From UBA3839 sp963627995 (GTDB taxonomy: Bacteria; Bacteroidota; Bacteroidia; Bacteroidales; Bacteroidaceae), in NCBI GenBank assembly GCA_963627995.1, contig CAVGCV010000003.1:124001-188000 (forward strand): DNA of 64,000 nt. The letters run 5' to 3'. Below, in pieces: positions 26,739 through 35,053 of the stretch. The position numbers and the translations under genes are program-made. Position 1 is the stretch's first letter. Each line of letters begins with the position of its first letter. The notes below the pieces were generated by a model. The model was not told where the DNA came from and made no database searches. It saw only the letters and a program-made list of their open reading frames with translations.

Positions 26739-26795
26739 ATTCTTTCAGTATTAACGCGTTGTCAATTGTCCGCACGTGGATTCCGTCCAGCGTGC

Positions 26796-27656
26796 CTATC
26801 CAAGGTAACTCTTTAGCAGACGGCTCTTCGAGCTGGCGCGGAGGCGGCGTATGGCCTTCTCCTTAATTTGTCGCACCCGCTCGCGCGTAAGGTTGAAGCG
26901 GTCGCCAATCTCTTCCAGCGTCTTTTCCTGTTCGCCAATACCGAAGAACATACGGATGATTTCCTTCTCTCGCGGCGTGAGCGTGTCGAGCGCACGGTCG
27001 ATTTCTTTCGACAGCGACTCGTTCACCAGCGAGCGGTCGGCCATCGGAGAGTCGTCGTTCACCAGTACGTCAAGCAGAGAGTTGTCCTCGCCATCCACGA
27101 ACGGGGCATCAACACTGATATGCCGTCCCTGCACCTTGAGCGTGTCAGAAATCTTATCGACCGGCAGCCCCAACTCGTCCGCAATCTCGTCCGCCGATGG
27201 ACGGCGTTCGTTCTCCTGCTCGAACTTCGAGAGCGCCTTGCTTATTTTGTTAAGTGAGCCAACTTGATTTAGCGGAAGACGCACGATGCGCGACTGTTCC
27301 GCGAGTGCTTGAAGGATAGACTGGCGAATCCACCATACGGCGTAGCTGATGAATTTGAATCCGCGCGTCTCGTCGAACTTCTCCGCCGCCTTAATAAGTC
27401 CAAGATTACCCTCATTGATTAAGTCCGGAAGGCTTAATCCTTGATTCTGATACTGCTTCGCAACCGAAACCACGAATCGGAGATTCGCCTTGGTCAGCTT
27501 CTCCAACGCGCGACGATCGCCCTTACGTATTCTTCCCGCAAGTTCGACCTCTTCTTCGACAGTTATCAGTTCCTCTCTTCCTATTTCCTGCAAGTACTTA
27601 TCCAGCGATTGGCTCTCACGGTTCGTGATGCTCTTCGTAATTTTTAGTTGTCTCAT
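26796..27656 (-). CDS. rpoD: Primary RNA polymerase sigma factor (sigma-70 type)
   Basis: A 286-residue sigma factor of the short Bacteroidetes primary type, lacking region 1.1. Region 1.2 (SLDKYLQEIGREELITVEEE) and region 2 (DLINEGNLGLIKAAEKFD, FISYAVWWIRQSILQAL) contact the core enzyme and the -7 box. Region 3 and region 4 follow (LTPREKEIIRMFFGIGEQ, LTRERVRQIKEKAIRRLR). This sigma factor explains the TAnnTTTG promoters seen through the window. It has its own -7 box upstream. Confidence 0.96.
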   Translation of the reverse strand: MRQLKITKSITNRESQSLDKYLQEIGREELITVEEEVELAGRIRKGDRRALEKLTKANLRFVVSVAKQYQNQGLSLPDLINEGNLGLIKAAEKFDETRGFKFISYAVWWIRQSILQALAEQSRIVRLPLNQVGSLNKISKALSKFEQENERRPSADEIADELGLPVDKISDTLKVQGRHISVDAPFVDGEDNSLLDVLVNDDSPMADRSLVNESLSKEIDRALDTLTPREKEIIRMFFGIGEQEKTLEEIGDRFNLTRERVRQIKEKAIRRLRASSKSRLLKSYLG

Positions 27657-27681
27657 GCTTACAAAAATGCATTTTAGAGTG

Positions 27682-27689
27682 CAAATTTA
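27682..27689 (-). promoter_or_regulatory. Promoter -7 box of rpoD
   Basis: Minus-strand TAAATTTG matches TAnnTTTG, 26 bp before the rpoD ATG. Confidence 0.6.
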
Positions 27690-27832
27690 CAGATTATTCC
27701 GCAATAAACCTTTATCCGAATAGCGAAAAGTCGGCTTTAAAGGCCTGGCGGGTCTCTTGAAGCGAATTTACAATGCTCCCACTGCCGTCTGCTGAACTAC
27801 TCCTATTTCCGTTGTCGGAATGCGGAAGCACG

Positions 27833-28435
27833 CTATACTTCATTGGACGGCTCAATGGAAAGCCCTGGTTCCAGCGGTTCGGTTTCAATATTTTCGGCTG
27901 GCTGCATGGTGCAATGTCCGTCAGGGTGGATTGTGATTTCCACGGGATAATATAGTTCGGAGGTGTCGTCGGGGTCTCCGACCGATGCTATAAAACTAAG
28001 AAAGTTGTGTTCGTTGATACGGTTGAGGTTATAGTTGAACCCAATCAATGTGAAAACGTGCATTTTTCCCGAGGGAACGAACTGGTCAAAACTGTGCTTG
28101 GTGAATGTGCGATTGAAAACATTGTTTCCCCCTTGTCGTATAGTCAGTGTAACCGTGTTCTCGTAGTACTGTATTCCCTCCGCGTTGGTAATGGGGGGTA
28201 AAGTGTCGTTGGATTGGATTGTAAATGCATAGAGATATTGTTTACTCCTCACCGTAATCGTATCGCGTATGGTGCGAGTATCGGTTCGCTGTATGCCTTT
28301 GGGTATTTCAATGGTGCACTCGGTACTGTCGATTTCGGCAGTATGGCCGTTGTTCGTTTGCGTACAAGAAACAATGTGAGTCTGCATCAGGATGACAGCC
28401 ATTGGAACAACAGCCATTACGGTGTGCTTATTCAT
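27833..28435 (-). CDS. DUF4738-like lipoprotein
   Basis: A 200-residue protein with a lipoprotein signal (lipobox HIVSC). The beta-rich body includes TIQSNDTLPPITNAEG, FIASVGDPDDTSELY and YPVEITIHPDG, and I match it to the Bacteroidales family DUF4738 from memory. Function unknown. The coding sequence is AT-richer than rpoD. It stands alone: 176 bp to rpoD and a divergent map gene upstream. Confidence 0.75.
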   Translation of the reverse strand: MNKHTVMAVVPMAVILMQTHIVSCTQTNNGHTAEIDSTECTIEIPKGIQRTDTRTIRDTITVRSKQYLYAFTIQSNDTLPPITNAEGIQYYENTVTLTIRQGGNNVFNRTFTKHSFDQFVPSGKMHVFTLIGFNYNLNRINEHNFLSFIASVGDPDDTSELYYPVEITIHPDGHCTMQPAENIETEPLEPGLSIEPSNEV

Positions 28436-28577
28436 GTGTTTTCAGGTGAATTTGTTGTCATTGCAAAATAAATAAAAGAATATGGTATTGGCAACACGTT
28501 TGTACAAAAACTTGACATCGTTGAGCGCCGTGTGGCCGAAAAGTCGTATCTTCGCAGGGTTTTATATCTAAGAAGAT

Positions 28578-29438
28578 ATGCTTACGAAGAAACAAAGACG
28601 GCGATGGCATTCGATTGTCGGTGAGCCCTTGACCGAGATGGACAAAACCATCATGGCATGGGAAAACAGAGGAAAGTTGGTGCCTACGCGTCAGTTGATA
28701 AAAACACCTGCACAAATCGAGGGCATTCGGAGGGCTGGCGTGTTGAACACCGCTGTGCTGGACTACGTGTCAGAGCGCATCCATGCAGGTATGGCAACGG
28801 AAGAAATCAACACCCTCGTCCACACTTTCACATTGGAACATGGGGGGATTCCGGCCCCGCTCAACTACGAAGGCTTTCCCAAGAGCGTGTGTACGAGCGT
28901 GAACGAGGTGGTGTGCCATGGCATCCCGAGCGAGGACGAGATATTGGAAGAGGGCGATATCGTTAATGTGGACGTGACAACGATTCTCGATGGTTATTAT
29001 GCCGACGCAAGCCGTATGTTCGTCATTGGAAACACCAGTTCAGAGAAACAGAAACTGGTGAATGTGGCCAAAGAGTGTCTTGAAATCGGTATTGCAGTCT
29101 GCAAGCCCTATTGTTTTGTGGGCGACATCGGCAACGCCATTGCAAAGCATGCGCACCGCAATGGGTTCACCGTTGTACGCGATTTGTGCGGGCATGGCGT
29201 TGGATTAGAATTTCATGAAGAGCCTGACATCCTACACTATGGGAAAAAAGGTAGTGGCATGCTGCTTGTTCCAGGCATGGTGTTCACCATCGAGCCCATG
29301 ATAAACATGGGTGAATGGCAGGTTTTTGTGGACGAAGAAGATGGATGGACTGTGGTGACTGAGGATGAACAGCCCAGCGCACAGTGGGAACATACGCTGG
29401 TAATGACAGAGACTGGCGTTGAGATTCTCACCTATTAG
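28578..29438 (+). CDS. map: Type I methionine aminopeptidase
   Basis: A 286-residue metalloprotease that removes the initiator Met from new proteins. The five metal ligands are in DVTTILDGYYADAS, GHGVGLEFHEEPD, FTIEPM and WEHTLV. About 45 residues precede the catalytic core (KKQRRRWHSIVGEPL), a common extension in this phylum. A weak -7 box (TATCTTCG at 28547-28554) lies upstream. It is followed after 14 bp by tsaD. Confidence 0.96.
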   Translation: MLTKKQRRRWHSIVGEPLTEMDKTIMAWENRGKLVPTRQLIKTPAQIEGIRRAGVLNTAVLDYVSERIHAGMATEEINTLVHTFTLEHGGIPAPLNYEGFPKSVCTSVNEVVCHGIPSEDEILEEGDIVNVDVTTILDGYYADASRMFVIGNTSSEKQKLVNVAKECLEIGIAVCKPYCFVGDIGNAIAKHAHRNGFTVVRDLCGHGVGLEFHEEPDILHYGKKGSGMLLVPGMVFTIEPMINMGEWQVFVDEEDGWTVVTEDEQPSAQWEHTLVMTETGVEILTY

Positions 29439-29452
29439 TACAGTATGACCCC

Positions 29453-30475
29453 ATGGAAAATGTTGTAATCCTTGCGATTGAGTCCTCATGCGACGACACT
29501 TCGGCGGCTGTCCTCCGCAATGGTATCCTCTTGTCCAATGTAACAGCGAGCCAAGCAGTTCACGAAGCGTTTGGCGGAGTTGTTCCTGAACTTGCATCAA
29601 GGGCACACGAACAGAACGTCGTGCCAGTTGTGGACCAGGCCCTGAAACGTGCAGATGTGCAGAAAGACCAACTTTCGGCCGTGGCTTTCACACGAGGGCC
29701 CGGCTTGATGGGAAGTCTGTTGGTGGGCGTATCGTTTGCCAAAGGGCTGTCGCGTTCACTGGGCATTCCCCTCATCGATGTAAATCATTTGCAGGGTCAC
29801 GTGTTGGCGCACTTCATCAAAGAGTCGGAAGACGACGACAATCAGCCAACTTATCCGTTCATTTGTCTGCTTGTGAGTGGTGGCAACTCACAAATCATTA
29901 AAGTCAATGCCTACAACGATTTGCAAATTCTTGGCCAGACCATTGACGACGCGGCAGGAGAGGCTATCGACAAATGTTCGAAAGTAATGGGGCTGGGATA
30001 TCCAGGCGGCCCGATTATCGATCGTCTGGCGCGCCAAGGCAACCCCTTGGCTTTCCAATTCGCCAAACCGCACATCGAGGGCTACAATTACAGTTTCTCC
30101 GGACTGAAGACTTCCTTTCTCTACTCTCTGCGAAATTGGTTGAAAAACGACCCCGACTTCATTGAGCATCACAAGGAGGACTTGGCGGCTTCATTGGAAA
30201 AGACCGTCGTGGATATCCTGATGGAAAAGTTGAAGAAAGTGGTGAATGACACAGGCATTAAGCAGGTTGCAGTTGCGGGAGGCGTATCGGCGAACAACGG
30301 TTTGCGCAATGCTTACAGGGATTATGCCCAACGCTATGGGTGGAAGATTTTCATCCCCAAGTTCAGCTATACAACCGATAATGCGGCAATGATTGGCATT
30401 ACGGGTTACTTCAAATATTTGGACAAGGACTTCTGCGCCATCGATGCACCGGCATTTGCGCGGATGGAGAAGTAA
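29453..30475 (+). CDS. tsaD: tRNA N6-threonylcarbamoyladenosine transferase subunit TsaD
   Basis: A 340-residue ASKHA-fold protein that attaches the threonylcarbamoyl group to A37 of ANN-decoding tRNAs with TsaB and TsaE. The N-terminal ESSCDDTSAAV, the metal-binding motif VNHLQGHVLAH and the nucleotide-binding segments VSGGNSQI and GGVSANNGLR are all present. Full length. It lies 27 bp before the cinA-like gene. Confidence 0.97.
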   Translation: MENVVILAIESSCDDTSAAVLRNGILLSNVTASQAVHEAFGGVVPELASRAHEQNVVPVVDQALKRADVQKDQLSAVAFTRGPGLMGSLLVGVSFAKGLSRSLGIPLIDVNHLQGHVLAHFIKESEDDDNQPTYPFICLLVSGGNSQIIKVNAYNDLQILGQTIDDAAGEAIDKCSKVMGLGYPGGPIIDRLARQGNPLAFQFAKPHIEGYNYSFSGLKTSFLYSLRNWLKNDPDFIEHHKEDLAASLEKTVVDILMEKLKKVVNDTGIKQVAVAGGVSANNGLRNAYRDYAQRYGWKIFIPKFSYTTDNAAMIGITGYFKYLDKDFCAIDAPAFARMEK

Positions 30476-30502
30476 AAGAAAGAAATACCATTTCAACAAG
30501 TT

Positions 30503-30994
30503 ATGGATGCCTGCCAGCAGATACAAGACGTTCTGAGTGCACGCGGCGAAACGTTGTGTACGGCCGAAAGTTGCACAGGAGGGCGCATCGCCGCCGCACT
30601 GACCGCAGTGCCCGGTGCGTCGCTTTGTTTTCAAGGCTCGGTCGTCGCCTATCAAAATACGGTGAAAACGCGTCTGCTGAATGTCAGTGCCGACACTATT
30701 TGCCAACACGGCGTGGTTAGCCGCGAAGTGGTGGTGGAGATGGTGAAAGGAGCTTGCGCCCTCATGCAGTCGGACTACGCCATCGCGACCTCCGGCTGTG
30801 CGGGGCCAGGCGGCGGAACTGACGCATGCCCCGTTGGAACGATATGGATAGCGTGTGGAAAAGCAGGCCACATCGTGGCCAAATGTCTGCACGGGGACAG
30901 GGGGCGGAGTTGGAACGTGGAGAATGCGACGTACGAGGCACTGCAACTCCTGGTGGACTTTCTTCACATTTTGCCGCAAAACACGTTGGAATGA
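30503..30994 (+). CDS. CinA-family protein, nicotinamide-nucleotide amidohydrolase domain (PncC type)
   Basis: A stand-alone 163-residue CinA C-terminal domain. TAESCTGGRIAAALTAVPGAS contains the catalytic Ser/Lys-type signature of the family, and ATSGCAGPGGGTDACPVGT completes the active-site region. It deamidates NMN to nicotinate mononucleotide, recycling NAD. The N-terminal molybdopterin-like half of full CinA is absent, as in E. coli PncC. The stop overlaps the rsmE start (ATGA). Confidence 0.93.
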   Translation: MDACQQIQDVLSARGETLCTAESCTGGRIAAALTAVPGASLCFQGSVVAYQNTVKTRLLNVSADTICQHGVVSREVVVEMVKGACALMQSDYAIATSGCAGPGGGTDACPVGTIWIACGKAGHIVAKCLHGDRGRSWNVENATYEALQLLVDFLHILPQNTLE

Positions 30995-31707
30995 AAGAGG
31001 AACGCTACTTCTACGTGCCGAACGCGCATGAACAGCAGGAGCTACCCGAAGAAGAGGCGCAGCACGCCTTGCGTGTACTCCGTCTGAACACGGGAGACAG
31101 CATGGTGCTCATGGACGGACGCGGCATATTCTACCGTGCCGAAATTTCAGGTGCGACGAAAAAACGCTGTCTGTACAGAGTCATGGAAACACTGCCTCAG
31201 TCCCCTTTGTGGACAGGTAGGCTGCATTTGGCCATGGCACCCACCAAAAACATCGACCGCGTGGAGTGGCTGGCAGAAAAAGCTACGGAAATCGGGCTCG
31301 ACGAGCTGTCGTTCGTCCGTTGCCAGTTTTCGGAGCGGACGACGCTGAAGCCCGAACGAATAGAGCGCATCGTCACGTCGGCCATGAAACAGAGCCGAAA
31401 GCCTTGGCGGCCGGTGTTGAATCCCATGGCGGATTTCGCGGATTTCGTTGGTCGCGACTTCGCAGGCCAGAAATTCATCTGCCATTGCTACGAGCAGCCC
31501 GACTTGCAGCCGAAACTCCCCCTGAACGAAGTGATAAGTCCCGACGAGGACGCATTGGTGCTGGTCGGCCCGGAGGGCGATTTCAGCATCGACGAAGTGA
31601 AAATGGCCGAGGCGCGCGGCTTCCGTCCCGTCAGTCTGGGCAACAGCCGTCTTCGGACAGAAACAGCCGCGTTGGTCGCCACACTCATCATGAGGCTCTT
31701 CCACTAA
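30991..31707 (+). CDS. rsmE: 16S rRNA (uracil-1498-N3)-methyltransferase RsmE
   Basis: A 238-residue SPOUT methyltransferase acting on U1498 in the decoding centre. The PUA-like N-terminus (EEAQHALRVLRLNTGD) is followed by the knotted SAM-binding core (LVLVGPEGDFSIDEV, SLGNSRLRTETAALVA). I place the start at 30991 (MKEERYFYV), overlapping the cinA stop by 4 bp. The longer frame begins inside cinA and is rejected. Confidence 0.95.
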   Translation: MKEERYFYVPNAHEQQELPEEEAQHALRVLRLNTGDSMVLMDGRGIFYRAEISGATKKRCLYRVMETLPQSPLWTGRLHLAMAPTKNIDRVEWLAEKATEIGLDELSFVRCQFSERTTLKPERIERIVTSAMKQSRKPWRPVLNPMADFADFVGRDFAGQKFICHCYEQPDLQPKLPLNEVISPDEDALVLVGPEGDFSIDEVKMAEARGFRPVSLGNSRLRTETAALVATLIMRLFH

Positions 31708-31717
31708 CCCAAGAAAC

Positions 31718-33178
31718 ATGAAGCACACCTATTGCCTATGGCTGCTCGCCATCGCGATGCTCGCATCGTGCAGTCCGAAAGATTACAGAAGCGTCATTCC
31801 GAAAAGCGCCAGCATGGTGGCGGCTGTCGATGTGCAGCGCATCGCCAACGGCGCTGACTTTGAACATTCGCACTACTTGGCTTTGGCGAAATCCTACGTG
31901 GGCTTGCTGGCCAGCGGAAAGGGAAAGAAGCAGCTGGCGGAGTTCATCGACAACCCCCAGCAAATGGGCTTGGACTTCACCCGGCCCGCGTATGTCTTCG
32001 AGACGGACAGCAGATGCTGGGGGCTGCTCGTCAAAGTCGAAGACGACGGATTGCTCGACATCTTTTTCCAGTTGCTACACGGACAGCACCTCTGCTCTGC
32101 GCTCACCGAGGACGGAGGCTTGCGGCGCGGAACCCTGCTGGGCGACCTCCAGTTTGCCTACAACGGCGAATCGTTCCTGATGCTGGCGTCGAAAGAGGGC
32201 AACGCCAGCGAACTCAGAAGCACGATGGTCCAGCTTTTCCAACTGCCCGCATCGTCGCAGTTCATCAGCGGCGACGCGTTCTGTCGGCTGTCCGAGGACT
32301 GCGACATCGCCCTCTATTCCAACATGAACGCCCTTCCCGGCGCATGGAGGGAAACATGCAAGTCCGTCCTTCCACCCAGAGTTCACCCAACCGACGTGGA
32401 GTTGGTCGCGTCGGTGACGTTCGGAGAGGGCGAGGCGCACGTCGCGGTGGAGGCGTTCGGCGCGACACCCGAAGTGCAAAAAATGTTTGCCGACTACGAC
32501 AAGAACACGCACACGCTCAAAGGAAAGTTCATCGGCACCGCGCCCGACGACTGCCTCGCGTGGGCATCGGCCGGCTGTAGCGGGCAGTGGCTGCTCGAAA
32601 TGTTGAAACATAGCGACGAGGGCAAGCGCCAGCTGATGCTGCTGGAACGGGCGATGGACATTGAGGCGATGGTGGCGGCAATCGACGGCGATGTCGCTCT
32701 GACGCTTCCTGCATCGCGGCCGGGCGGCGCAGAGCCCGAACAGCCGTTCGTCGCAATAGCCGAAGTCGGCACCGACGCATTCATGCGCGAGGCCGACGAA
32801 TGGGCGAAGTCGGCCAGGGACTACGGCATCCGCACCGCCCGCACGGCAGAGAACCAGTACACCCTGCACGCCGACGACTATTCGCTGCGCTGGGGCATCG
32901 ACCGCCAGAGCCTGTACTTCGCGTCCGACGGCATTGCGCCGAGCGCCCTCTTTTCCCACAGCAATCCATTCCTTACCGAACGCCTGCCCGACATCCAAAA
33001 GTCGAAGCTGTTCATCTACATCAATGCCGAATCCCTGCTGCGCGGGAGCAAGGACATCCCGCCCTTCGTGTCGCCAAAAGTCCGCTCACTCGTCATCACG
33101 TCGGAGCGGGCAGGGCACTACGAGCTGCGGATTGCGGGCAACGACCCAACCAAGAACATTCTCACGCAACTTTTTTAA
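31718..33178 (+). CDS. DUF4836-type lipoprotein
   Basis: A 486-residue lipoprotein (lipobox LASC) whose N-terminus CSPKDYRSVIPKSASMVAAV is typical of the Bacteroidales family DUF4836. The body has repeated alpha/beta segments with FIGTAPDDCLAWASAGCSG near the middle. Function unknown. It follows rsmE after 10 bp, and its stop overlaps the ABC ATPase start (TAATG). That strongly suggests it works with, or is at least made together with, the transporter encoded next. Confidence 0.82.
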   Translation: MKHTYCLWLLAIAMLASCSPKDYRSVIPKSASMVAAVDVQRIANGADFEHSHYLALAKSYVGLLASGKGKKQLAEFIDNPQQMGLDFTRPAYVFETDSRCWGLLVKVEDDGLLDIFFQLLHGQHLCSALTEDGGLRRGTLLGDLQFAYNGESFLMLASKEGNASELRSTMVQLFQLPASSQFISGDAFCRLSEDCDIALYSNMNALPGAWRETCKSVLPPRVHPTDVELVASVTFGEGEAHVAVEAFGATPEVQKMFADYDKNTHTLKGKFIGTAPDDCLAWASAGCSGQWLLEMLKHSDEGKRQLMLLERAMDIEAMVAAIDGDVALTLPASRPGGAEPEQPFVAIAEVGTDAFMREADEWAKSARDYGIRTARTAENQYTLHADDYSLRWGIDRQSLYFASDGIAPSALFSHSNPFLTERLPDIQKSKLFIYINAESLLRGSKDIPPFVSPKVRSLVITSERAGHYELRIAGNDPTKNILTQLF

Positions 33179-33822
33179 TGGAAAGTATCGTCTTACAGAA
33201 CGTGCTGCCTCATGTCTTTGCACAGCGCACCGATATTGCGAGCGACGTGTGGCGCCAGACCGTTGAGCTGCAAAAAGGAAAGCGCTACCTTGTGGAGGCC
33301 AACTCCGGCACGGGCAAATCGTCGCTGTGCAGCTACGTGTTCGGCTACCGGACGGACTACGAGGGCGTCATTCTCTTCGACAAAACCGACGCGCGCAGCC
33401 TCAGCATCAACCAGTGGGTGAGCCTGCGCAAGGCCTCGCTCGCACTCCTGTGGCAGGAACTGCGCCTCTTCCCCGAGCTGACCGCCATGGAAAACGTACA
33501 AATCAAGAACAGGCTGACGGGATTCCAAAGGCGCAGGCAGATAGACCAGTGGTTCGAACAGCTGGGCGTCGCGGAGCAGCGCGACAAGCTCGTCGGCAGG
33601 ATGTCGTTCGGCCAGCAGCAGCGCGTGGCGCTCATCCGGACGCTGTGCCAGCCCATCGACTTCGTGTTCCTCGACGAGCCCATCAGCCATCTCGACGACG
33701 CCAATGGGCGCGTCATGGCCGACATCCTCCAGCAGGAAGCGCGCCGGCAAGGCGCAGGCATCGTGGCCACGAGCATCGGCAAGCGCATGGAGATGGACTA
33801 CGACCACACTTTCAGACTATAA
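33178..33822 (+). CDS. ABC transporter ATP-binding protein
   Basis: A 214-residue ATPase. Walker A is NSGTGKSSL (about residue 42), the signature is MSFGQQQRVALIRTL in place of the usual LSGGQ, and Walker B is DFVFLDEPISHLDD. The family resembles LolD/MacB-type ATPases, which drive FtsX-like permeases. The H-loop position reads TSIGKRM rather than the usual His, an unusual substitution. It partners the permease gene 27 bp downstream. Confidence 0.88.
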   Translation: MESIVLQNVLPHVFAQRTDIASDVWRQTVELQKGKRYLVEANSGTGKSSLCSYVFGYRTDYEGVILFDKTDARSLSINQWVSLRKASLALLWQELRLFPELTAMENVQIKNRLTGFQRRRQIDQWFEQLGVAEQRDKLVGRMSFGQQQRVALIRTLCQPIDFVFLDEPISHLDDANGRVMADILQQEARRQGAGIVATSIGKRMEMDYDHTFRL

Positions 33823-33849
33823 ACCGAACACTCAGACCGCACCCCGACA

Positions 33850-35049
33850 ATGGCACTTGTTTGGAAACTCCTGCGCCAGCACGCAAGCATTCCGCAGTTC
33901 GTTGGCTTTTTCCTCGCCAACCTGGCGGGAATGACCATCATCCTGCTGGGCACACAATTCTACACCGACATCCAGTCCGTTTACGACGGCGAGGACAGCT
34001 TCATGAAGAAAGACTACCTCATCGTCAATAAGGAGGTGGGCACGCTCGCCGCCATCACCGGCAAGGACAACGGATTCGGGCGCGACGAAATCGACGAACT
34101 CCTGCGACAGCCGTTCGCCGAGCGCGTGGGCGCGTTCACCTCGTCCACGTTCGACGTGCGCGCCACGTTCGACGTCCAGCAGTTCATGAACTTCTCCACC
34201 GACATGTTTTTTGAGAGTGTCCCCGACGAGTTCGTGGACGCGCGGTCGAGCGAGTGGGCGTTCAGGGAGGACGCGGCGGAAATTCCCATCATCCTGCCGC
34301 GCAACTACCTTGACCTGTACAACTTCGGATATGCGCAGAGCCGCAGCATGCCCAAGCTTTCGGAGGGGATTCTCGGCGCGATGAAGCTGAAAGTAACCAT
34401 CGCGGGCGGCGGACAAACCGGCCGCTACGACGGAAAAATCGTGGGATTCAGCAGCAGGCTGAACACCATCCTCGTGCCGCAGTCGTTCATGGAGTGGGCG
34501 AACAAGCGCTACTCCGGCAAGCCCCGGAAAAGCCCCATGCGGCTGATTCTGCAAGTGAAGAACCCCGCCGACGAGCGCATCGCGGCCTACCTGCAGGAGC
34601 ACGGCTACGCCACCGACCAGGACAAGCTCGCCGCATCGAAGACCACGTTCGTGCTGCGCGTCGTCACCGCCATCGTCATGTCGGTGGGCCTCGTCATCAG
34701 CGCGCTTGCGTTTTATATACTGATGCTCAGCATTTACCTCCTGGTGCAGAAGAACAGCGACAAGCTCGAAAACCTCCTCCTGATAGGCTACAGTCCCGCG
34801 CGCGTCGCGCTGCCCTACCAGCTGCTCACCATCGGGCTCAACGTGCTGGTGCTTGCGATGGCCGTCGCGGCCATGCTCGCCGTGCGCTCCGTCTACACCG
34901 GCATGTTCCGCACGTTCTTCCCCGACTTCCAGCCGCCCGCGACGGCGGTGTCGCTGATGGTCGGAGCGGCGCTGCTCTGCGCGGTGTCGGCGCTCAACGT
35001 GGCGGCGGTGCGCGCCAAGATCCTGTCCATCTGGAAAAGAAAGGAATGA
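33850..35049 (+). CDS. FtsX-like ABC transporter permease
   Basis: A 399-residue membrane protein with one N-terminal transmembrane helix (about 15-37), a periplasmic domain of about 230 residues, then three helices in the last third (about 270-298, 320-350, 360-385). This is the MacB/LolCE/FtsX layout. Such complexes pull lipoproteins or peptides out of the inner membrane or transmit force, rather than moving solutes through a pore. The adjacent DUF4836 lipoprotein could be a cargo or a partner; that is inference. Confidence 0.88.
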   Translation: MALVWKLLRQHASIPQFVGFFLANLAGMTIILLGTQFYTDIQSVYDGEDSFMKKDYLIVNKEVGTLAAITGKDNGFGRDEIDELLRQPFAERVGAFTSSTFDVRATFDVQQFMNFSTDMFFESVPDEFVDARSSEWAFREDAAEIPIILPRNYLDLYNFGYAQSRSMPKLSEGILGAMKLKVTIAGGGQTGRYDGKIVGFSSRLNTILVPQSFMEWANKRYSGKPRKSPMRLILQVKNPADERIAAYLQEHGYATDQDKLAASKTTFVLRVVTAIVMSVGLVISALAFYILMLSIYLLVQKNSDKLENLLLIGYSPARVALPYQLLTIGLNVLVLAMAVAAMLAVRSVYTGMFRTFFPDFQPPATAVSLMVGAALLCAVSALNVAAVRAKILSIWKRKE

Positions 35050-35053
35050 CGAC

